64,000 bases of DNA from Luteitalea pratensis (GCF_001618865.1 NZ_CP015136.1:3693001-3757000), one strand, 5' to 3'. Shown: positions 17,688 to 28,168, counted from the stretch's first letter. Program-made: numbers and translations. Notes: generated by a model from the sequence alone, not told the origin.

Positions 17688-19556
17688 ATGACAGCGAGGG
17701 TCTCCTGGCTCCGCCGCGCTGCATGCGCGGTGATTGCGCTGATCGCCGTGTCCGCTGGGCGCGCTCGCGCGCAGGAGCGGCCGAACATCCTGTGGCTCTC
17801 GAGCGAGGACAACGGCCCCCAACTCGGCGCGTACGGCGATCGCAACAGCACCGTGCCGGCGCTGGACGCGCTGGCCGCCCGCGGCATCCGCTTCACGCGT
17901 GTGTGGGCCGCGGCGCCGGTATGCGCGCCTTCCCGGACCGCGATCATCACCGGCGTCCTGCAGCAGTCCACTGGCGGCATGCACATGCGGAGCGAAGTGC
18001 CGCTCGGCGCACCTGTGCGGATGTTCCCGGCCCTGCTGCGCGAGGCCGGCTACTACACGACCAACAACGTGAAGGAGGACTACAACCACCCGACGCCCGC
18101 CGGAGTCTGGGACGAGTCGTCCCGCACCGCGCACTGGCGCACGCGGCGCCCCGGGCAGCCGTTCTTCGCCGTGTTCAACAGCGTGACGACCCACGAGAGC
18201 CAGATCAGGGTGCGCCCGCACACGCCGGTGCACGATCCGGCGTCGGTGCGCGTGCCGCCGTACCACCCGGACACACCCGAGGTACGAAGGGACTGGGCCC
18301 AGTACTACGACAAGCTCTCGGAAATGGACGCGGAAGTCGCGGCTCGCCTGCAGGAACTGGAGCAGGACGGACTTGCCGCGTCGACGATCGTCGTGTACTG
18401 GGGTGATCACGGCGTCGGGTTGCCGCGTGGCAAGCGATGGCTCTATCCCGCGGGCCTCGACGTGCCGCTCATCGTCTACGTGCCGGAGCGCTTCCGGGTG
18501 CTCGCACCGGAGGGATACGGGCCGGGCGTGGCCAGCGATCGCCTCGTGAGCCTGCTCGACCTCGCACCGACGATGCTGAGCGTCGCGGGCATCCGCCCGC
18601 CGGAGTGGATGCAGGGTCGCGCGTTCATGGGGCCTCACGCCGGCCCGCCGCGCGACTGGCTCGCTGCCGGCCGCGACCGCATGGACGAACGCGTGGACAT
18701 GTCGCGCGCGATCCGTGACGGTCGCCATCTCTACATCCGCAACTTCCACCCGGAACGGGCGCAGGGTGAGTACCTCGCGTACATGTTCGAGATGCCGACC
18801 ACGCAGGTGTGGAAGGCCCTGCACGATGCCGGGCGCCTCGATGCCGTACAGGAGGCCTTCTGGCAAGAGAAGTCGCCCGAGGAGTTGTACGACCTCGCCA
18901 CCGATCCGGATGCGGTGCGTAACCTGGCTGGGGATCCGGCTCACGCGTTGACGCTGGCGCGCTGCCGCGCCGCCCTGCGCGCCCATCTCCTGGGTACGCG
19001 CGACCTGGGCCTCCTGCCTGAGACCGACATGCACCGCCGGCGCGGTGAGCGAACTCCGTATGAACTCGCGATGGATACGGCGGCCCTTCCGCTCGAGCGG
19101 ATTCTCGACACTGCGGACATGGCGACTCGTCGCCGGTCCGGGGACGCCGCCCGCCTGCAGGCGGGCCTGGCCGACGCCGATCCGGCCGTCCGCTATTGGA
19201 GCGCGCTCGGGTTGCGCCTGATCGGTGCCGGCGCGGTGCGCGTGGCGGCGGCACCGCTACAGGCGCTGCTGGCCGACCGCGACCCAGGGCCGAGGGTGGC
19301 GGCGGCCGATGCGTTGGCTCGGTACGGTGACCCCGTGCAGCGTCGCGACTCGCTGGCGACGTTGCTCGCCACGGCGGACTACCGGCGCGACGGCAACCAC
19401 GCGGCGATGCTCGCCCTTGACGTCATCGTTGCGCTCGGGCCACTCGCCGACCCGATACGCGCAGAGGCGGCCGTCGTGGCCGAGCCGGGCAAGGATGTGC
19501 CGCTCCGGGAACAGGAGTATGTCGGTCGGCTGAAAAAGGCGGTCGCGAAGAAGTAG
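17688..19556 (+). CDS. Secreted sulfatase (formylglycine-dependent)
   Basis: A 622-aa exported sulfatase of the N-sulfoglucosamine-sulfohydrolase-like group. Signal peptide residues 1-29. The first metal-binding residues lie in ILWLSSEDNGP (E40, D41). The modification motif C79-A-P-S-R83 indicates that the Cys is converted to formylglycine, and the domain includes VVYWGDHGVGL. A C-terminal part (about 490-610) has alanine/arginine-rich HEAT-like helices, an addition to the usual catalytic domain. It starts 15 bp after the caspase-fold gene with GAGGGGG upstream, so it is likely the last gene of the operon. Substrate unknown. Confidence 0.9.
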   Translation: MTARVSWLRRAACAVIALIAVSAGRARAQERPNILWLSSEDNGPQLGAYGDRNSTVPALDALAARGIRFTRVWAAAPVCAPSRTAIITGVLQQSTGGMHMRSEVPLGAPVRMFPALLREAGYYTTNNVKEDYNHPTPAGVWDESSRTAHWRTRRPGQPFFAVFNSVTTHESQIRVRPHTPVHDPASVRVPPYHPDTPEVRRDWAQYYDKLSEMDAEVAARLQELEQDGLAASTIVVYWGDHGVGLPRGKRWLYPAGLDVPLIVYVPERFRVLAPEGYGPGVASDRLVSLLDLAPTMLSVAGIRPPEWMQGRAFMGPHAGPPRDWLAAGRDRMDERVDMSRAIRDGRHLYIRNFHPERAQGEYLAYMFEMPTTQVWKALHDAGRLDAVQEAFWQEKSPEELYDLATDPDAVRNLAGDPAHALTLARCRAALRAHLLGTRDLGLLPETDMHRRRGERTPYELAMDTAALPLERILDTADMATRRRSGDAARLQAGLADADPAVRYWSALGLRLIGAGAVRVAAAPLQALLADRDPGPRVAAADALARYGDPVQRRDSLATLLATADYRRDGNHAAMLALDVIVALGPLADPIRAEAAVVAEPGKDVPLREQEYVGRLKKAVAKK

Positions 19557-19570
19557 ACGACGGTACGTCC

Positions 19571-20239
19571 TTACCTGACGTTGGCCTGGTCCCACCACTC
19601 GACGCGCATGCGTTCGGGGCGGCGGAAGAGCAGGACCAGCACCGCACCCGCGGCGAAGCCGCCGGCGTGCGCCCAGAACGCCACACCGCCCATGTCTTCG
19701 GGCCGCACGACGGCGAGCGTGCCCAGGCCGCTGAGCAACTGCGTCGCGAACCAGAGGCCCAGCAGCAGGACGGCCGGGACTTCAACGAACACGACGAAGA
19801 CGAGCGTCAGCACGCGCGACTGCGGGAACAGCACCAGGTAGGCGCCGAGGACGCCGGCGATGGCGCCGCTGGCGCCGACCATCGGCACGCGTGAGCCGGC
19901 CTCGAAGAACAACTGCAGCAGGGCAGCCGCCAGGCCGCACAGCGCGTAGAACAGCACGTAGCGGCCGTGGCCCAGCCGATCCTCGACGTTGTCGCCGAAA
20001 ATCCACAGGAACAGCATGTTGCTGAAAAGATGGCCGAAGCCGGCGTGCACGAACATGGCGGTCGCGACCGACGACCATTGGAAGGAGGCCGGCGTGACAC
20101 CCCAGGTGAGGATGAACTGGTCGAACGACGCGCTGTCGCTGGCCGGCATCTGCAGGAACACCAGCACGTTCAGCACAATCAGACCGATCGTGACGTACGG
20201 CGTGGTCCGGGACGGAATCACGTCGCGGATCGGAATCAC
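19571..20239 (-). CDS. Rhomboid family intramembrane serine protease
   Basis: A 222-aa membrane protein with about six transmembrane helices. The catalytic serine motif VGASGAIAGVLGAY and the His motif AFWAHAGGFAAG are both present, as is the loop HAGFGHLFSNMLFLWIFG, where rhomboids have their conserved His/Asn. It cleaves transmembrane substrates within the membrane; the targets are unknown. It is convergent with the sulfatase gene (14 bp apart). The upstream side holds several repeats. Confidence 0.95.
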   Translation of the reverse strand: MIPIRDVIPSRTTPYVTIGLIVLNVLVFLQMPASDSASFDQFILTWGVTPASFQWSSVATAMFVHAGFGHLFSNMLFLWIFGDNVEDRLGHGRYVLFYALCGLAAALLQLFFEAGSRVPMVGASGAIAGVLGAYLVLFPQSRVLTLVFVVFVEVPAVLLLGLWFATQLLSGLGTLAVVRPEDMGGVAFWAHAGGFAAGAVLVLLFRRPERMRVEWWDQANVR

Positions 20240-20283
20240 CGGCTCATTGTAGACTCAGGGGTCGGGGCCGGTGGCCGACGTGG

Positions 20284-20345
20284 GAACGTCGAACGCCGAA
20301 CGCCGAACGCTGAAGGCCGAATCGCAACGCCGAACATTGAAGAAC
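20284..20345. repeat. Intergenic heptamer tandem array (GAACGCY family)
   Basis: Units GAACGTC, GAACGCC, GAACGCC, GAACGCT and GAAGGCC run in exact 7-bp phase from 20284, then degenerate units continue to GAACATT at about 20332-20338. This is the same family as the array at the left end of the window, which marks it as a dispersed repeat. It lies between the rhomboid gene and the zinc-ribbon gene. Confidence 0.85.
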
Positions 20346-20387
20346 GAGTTCCAAGGCCCAAGGCCGACGGCCCTGCCCATAGTGACC

Positions 20388-20411
20388 GTCGACCTGAAGG
20401 TCGACGGCTAC
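20388..20411 (-). repeat. REP unit, family H
   Basis: On the minus strand this reads GTAGCC followed by a perfect 7-bp stem, GTCGACC, loop TTCA, GGTCGAC. An identical 24-bp copy lies at 21171-21194, and diverged copies are at 36740-36761 and 36794-36817. The 5'-GTAG plus hairpin is the defining architecture of REP sequences. Confidence 0.75.
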
Positions 20412-20447
20412 TGCTGTGAAGTCGGCACCAGCAGGTAACCCGATTAG

Positions 20448-20520
20448 CGGTGCCCGGTACCCGGCACCGGCATGCAACGCTGATTCTCAGAACCCGGTAC
20501 CCGGCACCCGGTGCCCGACG
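20448..20520. repeat. Two heptamer clusters (CCCGGTR family)
   Basis: Units CGGTGCC, CGGTACC, CGGCACC occupy 20448-20468, and CCCGGTA, CCCGGCA, CCCGGTG, CCCGACG occupy 20493-20520, separated by 24 bp of unrelated sequence. The 7-bp phase is exact. The units GGTGCC and GGCACC are reverse complements and GGTACC is palindromic, so the tract can fold back on itself. It lies just upstream of the zinc-ribbon gene at 20534. Confidence 0.8.
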
Positions 20521-20533
20521 TGATATCCGATCG

Positions 20534-20827
20534 ATGATCTGCTCCAACTGTGGGACCGAGATCGCCGACAAGGCGCTCATCTGCTATCGCTGCGGCCAGG
20601 CGACCTTCGAGGCCAGGCGCGCCCCCGCGCCGCCGCCCGCGAAGGGCCGGCAGATCATCCTCGTCGTCGCGATGATCATCCTGATCCTGTCGGCATTCTT
20701 CCTCGGCCAGGTCCAGACCAACACCGTCCCGGAATGGGTGCGCTACACCGTGATGACGCTGGCCATCGTCGTCCTCGCGTGGCGCCTCCTGCAGCGGCGT
20801 CGTGGCCGCGGGCGCATCCGACAGTGA
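20534..20827 (+). CDS. Zinc-ribbon membrane protein
   Basis: A 97-aa protein with an N-terminal zinc ribbon ([10 protein letters not shown], then ICYRCGQ: two CxxC knuckles) and a proline-rich linker. Two hydrophobic helices follow (about 38-58 and 66-86) before a basic C-terminus. The type is common in bacteria but without defined function. ATG start 13 bp after a heptamer array. Its stop overlaps the GTG of the next gene. Confidence 0.85.
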   Translation: MICSNCGTEIADKALICYRCGQATFEARRAPAPPPAKGRQIILVVAMIILILSAFFLGQVQTNTVPEWVRYTVMTLAIVVLAWRLLQRRRGRGRIRQ

Positions 20828-21150
20828 CCCAGCGCCGCGCCCGGCTCGTCGCCTACGGCATCTGCCTGTTCACCGCGTTCCTGGTGTGGAACGGCATCTT
20901 CGGCCTGCTCGTGAGCCGCGGCGAGAAGCAGTACCTGCTCGACCAGGCACGTCATGAACTGCACCTCGGCCCCGAGGCATCCTTGCCCGACCGGATGCGG
21001 ATGACGGTGCGCGGCGGCGTGATCGAAGCGACACGATGGGCGGTGGTGGTGTTCGTGCTCGGCGCCGGCGCGGTGTGGCTCGCCGGACGCAGGGGTGGCG
21101 GCGACACGCATGACGGCCCGGTCGACCGGAGCGGGTTGCTGGACGACTGA
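20824..21150 (+). CDS. Small two-helix membrane protein of unknown function
   Basis: A 108-aa protein starting at a GTG that overlaps the upstream stop (GTGA). One hydrophobic helix near residues 8-28 and another near 72-90 flank a hydrophilic middle region. No family is recognised. Coupling to the zinc-ribbon gene suggests that the two act together at the membrane. Confidence 0.75.
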   Translation: MTQRRARLVAYGICLFTAFLVWNGIFGLLVSRGEKQYLLDQARHELHLGPEASLPDRMRMTVRGGVIEATRWAVVVFVLGAGAVWLAGRRGGGDTHDGPVDRSGLLDD

Positions 21151-21170
21151 GAGTGGTGATCGAGCATTCC

Positions 21171-21194
21171 GTCGACCTGAAGGTCGACGGCTAC
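21171..21194 (-). repeat. REP unit, family H
   Basis: Exact copy of the unit at 20388-20411: minus-strand GTAGCC plus stem GTCGACC/GGTCGAC with loop TTCA. It lies in the 100-bp gap between two convergent gene ends (the small membrane protein and citrate synthase), a typical location for REP elements. Confidence 0.75.
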
Positions 21195-21250
21195 AGTCGT
21201 CGGCGGAGCCGTCGGGTCATCGCCAACGCGTCGCAGCTGACCGGGCGCGA

Positions 21251-22534
<1,284 letters not shown>

Positions 22535-22557
22535 CGCGTCGCATCAGGGGGAGGCGC

Positions 22558-22749
22558 CTACAGGTCGGTCGCCTCGGGGTCGTCCGGATCCATGTCGGGC
22601 GGCGTGTCATCCGCCGGACCCTCGACGCGGTAGTCGCCGTCGAGCCAGTGGGAGAGGTCCAGCCACTGGCAACGTTCACTGCAGAACGGCTGCCAGCGCG
22701 GATCCACGGGCTGTTGGCGACAGTATACACAGAGCATCGCGTCCGGCAC
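22558..22749 (-). CDS. yacG: DNA gyrase inhibitor YacG (zinc-binding)
   Basis: A 63-aa protein with the YacG zinc site: CVYCRQQ, then PFCSERCQWLDL (Cys-x2-Cys and Cys-x3-Cys), then WLDGDYRVEG, followed by an acidic tail rich in D and P. In E. coli YacG binds GyrB and inhibits gyrase. The length matches the family. It lies between phoU and gltA, all on the minus strand. Confidence 0.9.
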   Translation of the reverse strand: MPDAMLCVYCRQQPVDPRWQPFCSERCQWLDLSHWLDGDYRVEGPADDTPPDMDPDDPEATDL

Positions 22750-22787
22750 GGCTCGATCCTAGCAGGCTGCCGGTGTCCCCGCCGTGG

Positions 22788-23468
22788 CTATCCAGGCGGT
22801 CCGTGGTGGCGGACGTCGCGGGCCGAGACCATGAAGATCACGTCCTCGGCGATGTTGGTGGCGTGGTCGGCAATGCGCTCGAGGTGCCGGGCGATGAGGA
22901 TCAGGTCCAGGGACGGCTCGATCGTCTCCGGTGCGCCCTTCATCACCGGGACGAGATCGATCGAGACCTGGGACTTCAAGGCATCCACGATGTCGTCCGT
23001 GTCGAGCACATTCTGGGCAAGGGCCACCTCGCGACGCACGTAGGCGTCGAGCGCGTCGCGCAGCATGCGCTGCGCCAGGTCGGCCATTCTGGGGATGTGA
23101 TCGAGAGGCCGTAGTGGCGTGTGGTGCAGGTAGCGCTGGACCGCCTCGGCGACGTTGACGGCCAGGTCGCCGACCCGCTCCAGATCGGTGTTGATCTTGA
23201 CGGCGGCGACGACGGCACGCAGGTCCACCGCGACCGGTTGATGCAGGGCGAGCAGCTTCACGCAGCGCTGGTCGATCTCGATGTGCAGGCCGTTGATCCG
23301 CTGGTCGCCCGACTGCACGCGGCTCGCGAGCGCCGCATCGCGATCGACGAGCGCGGCGGTCACCAGCCGGACCTGCTCTTCGGCGAGCCCGCCCATGACC
23401 AGGAGTCGCTCCTTGAGTGCGTCGAGGTGCTCCTGTACCTGCGGCACCATCCTCGAGATGGGCTCCAT
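22788..23468 (-). CDS. phoU: Phosphate signalling regulator PhoU
   Basis: A 226-aa, all-helical protein. Two PhoU domains are visible, each with the metal-binding E/D-xxx-D motif: INTDLERVGDLAVNVAE in the first half and ARHLERIADHATNIAEDV near the C-terminus. PhoU links the Pst transporter to the PhoR/PhoB signalling system and limits phosphate uptake. It is encoded 10 bp after pstB, the usual end of a pst operon. Confidence 0.97.
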   Translation of the reverse strand: MEPISRMVPQVQEHLDALKERLLVMGGLAEEQVRLVTAALVDRDAALASRVQSGDQRINGLHIEIDQRCVKLLALHQPVAVDLRAVVAAVKINTDLERVGDLAVNVAEAVQRYLHHTPLRPLDHIPRMADLAQRMLRDALDAYVRREVALAQNVLDTDDIVDALKSQVSIDLVPVMKGAPETIEPSLDLILIARHLERIADHATNIAEDVIFMVSARDVRHHGPPG

Positions 23469-23478
23469 CGCCGCCAGC

Positions 23479-24291
23479 TTACCCGAACCGCCCCGTCACG
23501 TAGTCCTCGGTCAGCCGCTCACGTGGCGCCGTGAACACGTCTTCGGTGCGGCCGCATTCGACCAGTTGTCCCATCCAGAAGAACGCCGTGACATCGGAGA
23601 TCCGCGCCGCCTGCTGCATGTTGTGGGTCACGATGACGATCGTGTACGACTTCTTGAGCGCGTGAATGAGTTCCTCGATACGCTGGGTGGCGATGGGGTC
23701 GAGCGCCGACGCCGGTTCGTCCATCAGCAGGACTTCCGGCTGGATCGCCAGTGCGCGCGCGATGCACAGGCGCTGCTGCTGGCCGCCCGAGAGCGTCAGC
23801 GCCGGCGCGTGCAGCCGGTCCTGCACCTCGCTCCAGATGGCTGCAGCCCGCAGGCTCTCCTCGACGCGCTCGACGATCTCGCGTCGATCGCGGACGCCGT
23901 TGATGCGCAGCCCATAGGCCACGTTTTCGAAGACCGACCCCGGAAAGGGGTTCGACTTCTGGAACACCATGCCGACGCGCCGGCGCACGGCGACGACGTC
24001 GGTACCGGGGGCATAGATCGACTGGCTGTCGAGGAGCACGTCTCCCTCGACACGGGCACCGGCGACGATGTCGTTCATCCGGTTCAGCGTGCGCAGCAAC
24101 GTGCTCTTGCCGCAGCCGGAGGGGCCGATCAGCGCCGTTACCCGGTGGGCGTGCATCGGCAGCGACACCCGCCGCAGGGCCGCTGTCTCGCCGTAGTACA
24201 CGCTGACGTCACGCAACTGGATCTTCGGCGGCCCCGGTGTGTCCGTGGCGCTGGCCATCTCGCCGCCGCGTGCCGGATGCTGTGGACCCAT
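23479..24291 (-). CDS. pstB: Phosphate ABC transporter ATP-binding protein
   Basis: A 270-aa ABC ATPase. Walker A is GPSGCGKST, the signature motif LSGGQQQR, Walker B VLLMDEP, with the PstB-typical [15 protein letters not shown] and SALDPIATQ. It energises PstCA-mediated phosphate import. The first ATG (24291) overlaps the pstA stop as TGATG; an alternative ATG at 24258 would remove 11 residues. A longer frame extending to 25050 is a read of pstA in the wrong frame. Confidence 0.97.
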   Translation of the reverse strand: MGPQHPARGGEMASATDTPGPPKIQLRDVSVYYGETAALRRVSLPMHAHRVTALIGPSGCGKSTLLRTLNRMNDIVAGARVEGDVLLDSQSIYAPGTDVVAVRRRVGMVFQKSNPFPGSVFENVAYGLRINGVRDRREIVERVEESLRAAAIWSEVQDRLHAPALTLSGGQQQRLCIARALAIQPEVLLMDEPASALDPIATQRIEELIHALKKSYTIVIVTHNMQQAARISDVTAFFWMGQLVECGRTEDVFTAPRERLTEDYVTGRFG

Positions 24292-25139
24292 CAGGCCGGC
24301 CTCCGCCGTGAGGACCGGTCGCGCAGCCAGATCGCCAGGCTGTTGGTCACGAGCAGGACCGCAAGCAGGACCAGGATGGCGGCCGCCGCGTTGGCGCGGA
24401 AGCCGGTGCCCGGACGCGACGTCCATGCGTAGATCTGGATCGGCAGGGCCGTGAACGGCGACAACGGCCCGTCGGGCACGAAGGGCACATACGTGAGCGC
24501 CCCGATGACGATGAGCGGCGCGGCTTCGCCAATGACGCGCGACACAGCAAGGATCAGCCCGGTGAGCAGTCCCGGCAGCGCCGCCGGCAGGACGTGGTGC
24601 CACACCGTCTGCCACTTGGTCGCGCCGAGGGCGAGCGACGCTTCGCGCAACGACAGGGGCACGGCACGCAACGCTTCCCGGGCGGTCAGGATCACCAGCG
24701 GCAGCATCAGCAGGGCGAGCGTGGCGGCACCGGCCAGCAGCGTCCGCTCGAGGCGCAGCGCACGCACGAACAGGCCGAGGCCGAGCAGGCCGTAGATGAT
24801 CGACGGCACGCCGGCCAGGTTCGCGATGTTGATCTCGATGAGGCGCGCCCATCGTCCGCGGCCGCCGTACTCCTCGAGCGCAATCGCGGCCCCGACGCCG
24901 ATGGGCATGGCGAGCAGGGCCGCCAGGCCGACGAGCCAGACGCTGCCGGCCAGGGCGGGAAGCAGGCCCGCGTTCGACGCGCGACGCGACGGATACCCGG
25001 TCACGAACGCCCATGAGAGCCGGCCTGCACCGTCCGCTACGACGTCCCACAGCAAGACGCCGAGCGCCGCCAGGGCCGCCAGCAGCACGGCCAGCCCGAG
25101 CGCGTGGAAGGCGCGATCACGCCCGCGAGCGTCGATCAT
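24291..25139 (-). CDS. pstA: Phosphate ABC transporter permease PstA
   Basis: A 282-aa inner-membrane permease with six hydrophobic helices. The EAA loop region reads [15 protein letters not shown], followed by [20 protein letters not shown], characteristic of PstA. It pairs with PstC to form the phosphate channel. It overlaps pstC by four bases upstream and pstB by one base downstream, indicating tight coupling. Confidence 0.96.
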   Translation of the reverse strand: MIDARGRDRAFHALGLAVLLAALAALGVLLWDVVADGAGRLSWAFVTGYPSRRASNAGLLPALAGSVWLVGLAALLAMPIGVGAAIALEEYGGRGRWARLIEINIANLAGVPSIIYGLLGLGLFVRALRLERTLLAGAATLALLMLPLVILTAREALRAVPLSLREASLALGATKWQTVWHHVLPAALPGLLTGLILAVSRVIGEAAPLIVIGALTYVPFVPDGPLSPFTALPIQIYAWTSRPGTGFRANAAAAILVLLAVLLVTNSLAIWLRDRSSRRRPA

Positions 25140-26026
25140 CGTGGCGCTCCAGCCATCCGCCGGCGCAACCAGTCACTGCACAGGTTGAGTGCGAGGGTGG
25201 CACCAAACAGCAGCATACCGACGGCGAAGATGGTCCTGTACTCGCGCGTGCCCGTCGGCACGTCGCCGAGACTGACCTGGACGATGTAGGCGGTCATTGT
25301 TTCGATCGGCACGAGCGGGTTGGCGGTGAAGCGCGGTTGCTGACCGGCGGCGATGGCCACGATCATCGTCTCGCCGATGGCGCGCGAGATCGCGAGGATG
25401 ACCGCCGCCGAGACACCGGACATGGCTGCGGGCAGCACCACACCGGTGGCCGCCTGCAGTCGTGTCGCGCCGAGCGCGAAGGCGCCCTCGCGCAGACCCT
25501 GCGGCACGGCCGAGAACGCGTCGTCACAGAGCGACGAGACCAGCGGCAGAATCATCAGGCCCATCACCAGGCCGGGCCCGAGCGCATTGAAGCCGGCCAG
25601 GCCGGGGATCCACGTGCGGAGCCAGGGCGTGACGAAGAGCAGCGCGAAGTAGCCGTAGACCACCGTGGGCACACCGGCGAGGACCTCGAGCGCCGGTTTC
25701 GCCATGCGACGAACTCGCGGTGGTGCGTACTCACTCAGGTACAGCGCGCTCACGAGTCCGGCGGGGACGGCGACGAGCATCGCGATCGCCATCACCAGCA
25801 CGGTGCCGGCGACGATTGGCAGGACGCCGAACGACTGGGTCCGGAACAGCGGCGTCCACGTGCGCCCGGTCAGGAACGCGACCGGCGAGACGTCCCGGAA
25901 GAACGCCGCCGCGTCCCAGGCGAGGACGCCGACGATACCGACCGTGACCAGCACGGAGAGGGCCGCGCATGCCCACAGGGCACGCTCGATCATCGCCTCG
26001 ACGAACCGCCGACCGACGATGGCCAA
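25136..26026 (-). CDS. pstC: Phosphate ABC transporter permease PstC
   Basis: A 296-aa permease. Helices are clear at the N-terminus and throughout. The EAA loop reads [16 protein letters not shown], followed by [21 protein letters not shown], and the PstC-like segment [18 protein letters not shown] is present. It starts two bases after the pstS stop. Confidence 0.96.
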   Translation of the reverse strand: MAIVGRRFVEAMIERALWACAALSVLVTVGIVGVLAWDAAAFFRDVSPVAFLTGRTWTPLFRTQSFGVLPIVAGTVLVMAIAMLVAVPAGLVSALYLSEYAPPRVRRMAKPALEVLAGVPTVVYGYFALLFVTPWLRTWIPGLAGFNALGPGLVMGLMILPLVSSLCDDAFSAVPQGLREGAFALGATRLQAATGVVLPAAMSGVSAAVILAISRAIGETMIVAIAAGQQPRFTANPLVPIETMTAYIVQVSLGDVPTGTREYRTIFAVGMLLFGATLALNLCSDWLRRRMAGAPR

Positions 26027-26028
26027 CG

Positions 26029-27036
26029 TTACTCCACGCCCAGCCTGGCGGCGAGGGTCCGTGTCTGCACGCCCGCGTCGCCCGCAAACAGCGAGCCGGT
26101 GCGACGCGCCTCGAGCCGTGCCCGGACCGCGGCCTGCACGCGCGCTTCGAGCGGCACGTAGCCGACGTCGTTGGCCACCTCGGTGACGTGCGTCGTGTAG
26201 TAGTCGACGAAGCGACGGACGTCGTCGCGATCCAGCGAGTGCGCGTTGACGTAGACGAATACGGGACGGGCCAATGGACGGTAGGCTCCCGAGCGGATCG
26301 TGTCGCGGGTCGGCAGGACCGCATCCGAGTTCGCGTCGGCGCGAATGGCGACGGCGCGGACGTACTCGTCGTGCGTCTCGTAGTACGCAAAGCCGAAGTA
26401 TCCCAGCGCGTTCGGATCACCCGCCACGCCCTGGACGAGGGTGTTGTCGTCTTCGCTCGACGTGTAGTCGCCGCGACTGTCGCGCGGGGCCCCGGTGATC
26501 GCCCCGGTGAAGTAGTCGAAGGTTCCCGACTCGACGCCCGCGCCGAACAGGTGGACCTCGCGATCCGGGTAGGTCGGGCGCAATTGCGACCAGCGGAGGA
26601 GCGTCCCCTCGGCCTCGTGCCGCCAGAGCCGCCGCAGGTCATCGACCGTCAGGCTCTCCACCCAGGTGTTGGACGGGTGCACCGCCACCGTGATGCCGTC
26701 GAAAGCGACAGGCAACTCGACAAAGGCGATACCCGCCGCGGCACACGACGCAGCCTCGGCCGCGACGATCGGTCGCGACGCGGCTGCCATGTCGAGGACG
26801 CCGCGGCAGAGCCGGCGCAAACCACCGCTCGTGCCCGCCACGCCGATCGTGACGTGCGAGGTCGGAGAGACACGCTGGAAGTCCTCGGCGATCGCCTCGG
26901 TGAGCGGGTAGACGGTACTGGACCCATCGACGGTGATCACGGCCCGCGCCGAGCGAGGCGTGTGCCGGCACGCCGCCAGCGGCATGGCCGACATCACGGC
27001 CACGGTGCAGGCGATCGAGAGGAGGCGCACGCGCAT
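26029..27036 (-). CDS. pstS: Phosphate-binding lipoprotein PstS
   Basis: A 335-aa periplasmic phosphate-binding protein. Starting at 27036 gives a lipoprotein signal (hydrophobic stretch ending PLAAC, lipobox Cys about residue 22). Phosphate-contact motifs [11 protein letters not shown] and AGTSGGLRR are all present, as in E. coli PstS. First gene of pstSCAB-phoU. The upstream region to the divergent CHAD gene carries an 11-bp-spaced GTTTC repeat and two REP units. Confidence 0.95.
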   Translation of the reverse strand: MRVRLLSIACTVAVMSAMPLAACRHTPRSARAVITVDGSSTVYPLTEAIAEDFQRVSPTSHVTIGVAGTSGGLRRLCRGVLDMAAASRPIVAAEAASCAAAGIAFVELPVAFDGITVAVHPSNTWVESLTVDDLRRLWRHEAEGTLLRWSQLRPTYPDREVHLFGAGVESGTFDYFTGAITGAPRDSRGDYTSSEDDNTLVQGVAGDPNALGYFGFAYYETHDEYVRAVAIRADANSDAVLPTRDTIRSGAYRPLARPVFVYVNAHSLDRDDVRRFVDYYTTHVTEVANDVGYVPLEARVQAAVRARLEARRTGSLFAGDAGVQTRTLAARLGVE

Positions 27037-27059
27037 CCGGGGCAGACTACCCGTTGCGC

Positions 27060-27080
27060 GTTTCACGCCTGTTTCGAATG
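27060..27080. promoter_or_regulatory. Possible PHO box (11-bp direct repeat) upstream of pstS
   Basis: GTTTC occurs at 27060-27064 and again at 27071-27075, an exact 11-bp period, 24-39 bp upstream of the pstS start. PhoB/PhoP-type regulators bind direct repeats with 11-bp spacing. The sequence does not match the E. coli consensus, so this is a weak call that rests on spacing, location and the two similar cases at 34871 and 37635. Confidence 0.3.
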
Positions 27081-27100
27081 ACGACGTCGTAAGTACACCA

Positions 27101-27202
27101 GGCCGGGCTCGGAGAGCCGTCCCTACCAACGACAATCGCCGGGCGCCTCGTCATCCCGGGGCTGAATGTTTCGACGGTAGGGCCGGTTCTCCGAACGCGG
27201 CC
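27101..27202. repeat. Two REP units, family R, GTAGs facing inward
   Basis: Unit 27101-27127 has stem GGCTC, loop GGA, GAGCC and ends CCCTACC (GTAG on the minus strand). Unit 27176-27202 begins GGTAGGGCC with stem GGTTC, loop TCC, GAAC. The two are in the opposite relative arrangement to a REPIN, 48 bp apart. They lie in the divergent pstS/CHAD intergenic region. Confidence 0.7.
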
Positions 27203-27247
27203 GAAGGCGTGGGATCGTGGAACTGGCGAGTGCTAGAGTGTGGCCGA

Positions 27248-28168
27248 ATGCCTCCCACGCGTCCCGTTCAGGATCTTGCGACCCTTGTCACGGGTCGCCA
27301 CGACGCGTTGCGCGAACAGGCGGACGACGCCCACGACGCCAAGGTCGATGCGGTGCACCAGGCGCGAGTGGCCTCGCGGCGCTTGCGGGAGGTGGTTCCC
27401 GTGCTCGGCCGTGGCCTCGATGACATCCGTCTCAAGCCGTTGCGCCGCAACCTGCGGGATCTCACCCGAGCCCTTGGGCCGGTCCGCGAACTCGACGTCG
27501 CGCTCGGGATGGTCGAGGAGTTGCCGATCGAGGGACCGGATGCCGATCGCCTGGCGGACGCCTGGCGCGAGCACCTCGAGCATCGACGCCGCGCGCCGGT
27601 GCGTGCCCTGCGCAAGGCGCTCGGGCCCGGTCCGCGGCGGGAGCTCGATCGTGCCCTCGAGGCGTTCGCCGCTGCTCGCACCGTGTCCCGCGATGAATCC
27701 TGGCGGGAGGGTCTGACCCGGCGTCTGATCGCACGCGCGCAGGACCTGCGCGACCACATCGAGCGCACCGGTACGACCTATCACCCCGAGCCGTTGCACG
27801 AGGTCCGTATCGCCATCAAGAAGCTGCGTTACGTGCTGGAGATCACGGGCGAGGCCGGGCTCGCGCGCGTGCTGCGGCCCCTGCGGACGTTGAAGGCCGC
27901 CCAGGAGTCACTCGGCCACCTGCACGATCTCGACGTCCTCATGACGTCGCTGCAATCGGTGCCCGACACTGCGCCCGGCAAGGACCTTCAGCACGCGGCA
28001 GCGGCAGCCGTGGCGACGATCGAAGCCGCGTCCCGGCTGCTGCATCGACGCTACCTTCGCTCCCGTGCCGGGCTCATTGGCGTCACCGATACCACTCTCC
28101 AGACTGTCGTCCCCGGGGTACGAACGGTGAACGTGGTGCGTCATCGAAAGGCAACCCGTGGCCACTGA
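27248..28168 (+). CDS. CHAD domain protein
   Basis: A 306-aa all-helical CHAD protein. Conserved histidines and arginines sit in two pseudo-repeats: VDAVHQARVASRRLREVV near residue 37 and LHEVRIAIKKLRYVLEI near residue 183, with HLHDLDVL. CHAD domains bind inorganic polyphosphate through these basic residues. It is divergent from pstS and overlaps the SixA-like gene by 11 bases. With the Pst system next door, a role in polyphosphate handling is likely but inferred. Confidence 0.93.
   Translation: MPPTRPVQDLATLVTGRHDALREQADDAHDAKVDAVHQARVASRRLREVVPVLGRGLDDIRLKPLRRNLRDLTRALGPVRELDVALGMVEELPIEGPDADRLADAWREHLEHRRRAPVRALRKALGPGPRRELDRALEAFAAARTVSRDESWREGLTRRLIARAQDLRDHIERTGTTYHPEPLHEVRIAIKKLRYVLEITGEAGLARVLRPLRTLKAAQESLGHLHDLDVLMTSLQSVPDTAPGKDLQHAAAAAVATIEAASRLLHRRYLRSRAGLIGVTDTTLQTVVPGVRTVNVVRHRKATRGH

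Noticed and set aside
16314-19034. 906-codon open frame on the minus strand
   Set aside because: Arg/His-rich composition without any domain, exactly antisense to three well-supported genes; a GC-driven shadow frame.
23281-27081. Several 300-380-codon open frames on the plus strand
   Set aside because: They oppose the pst genes, which have complete family motifs; no domain is seen in the plus-strand frames.
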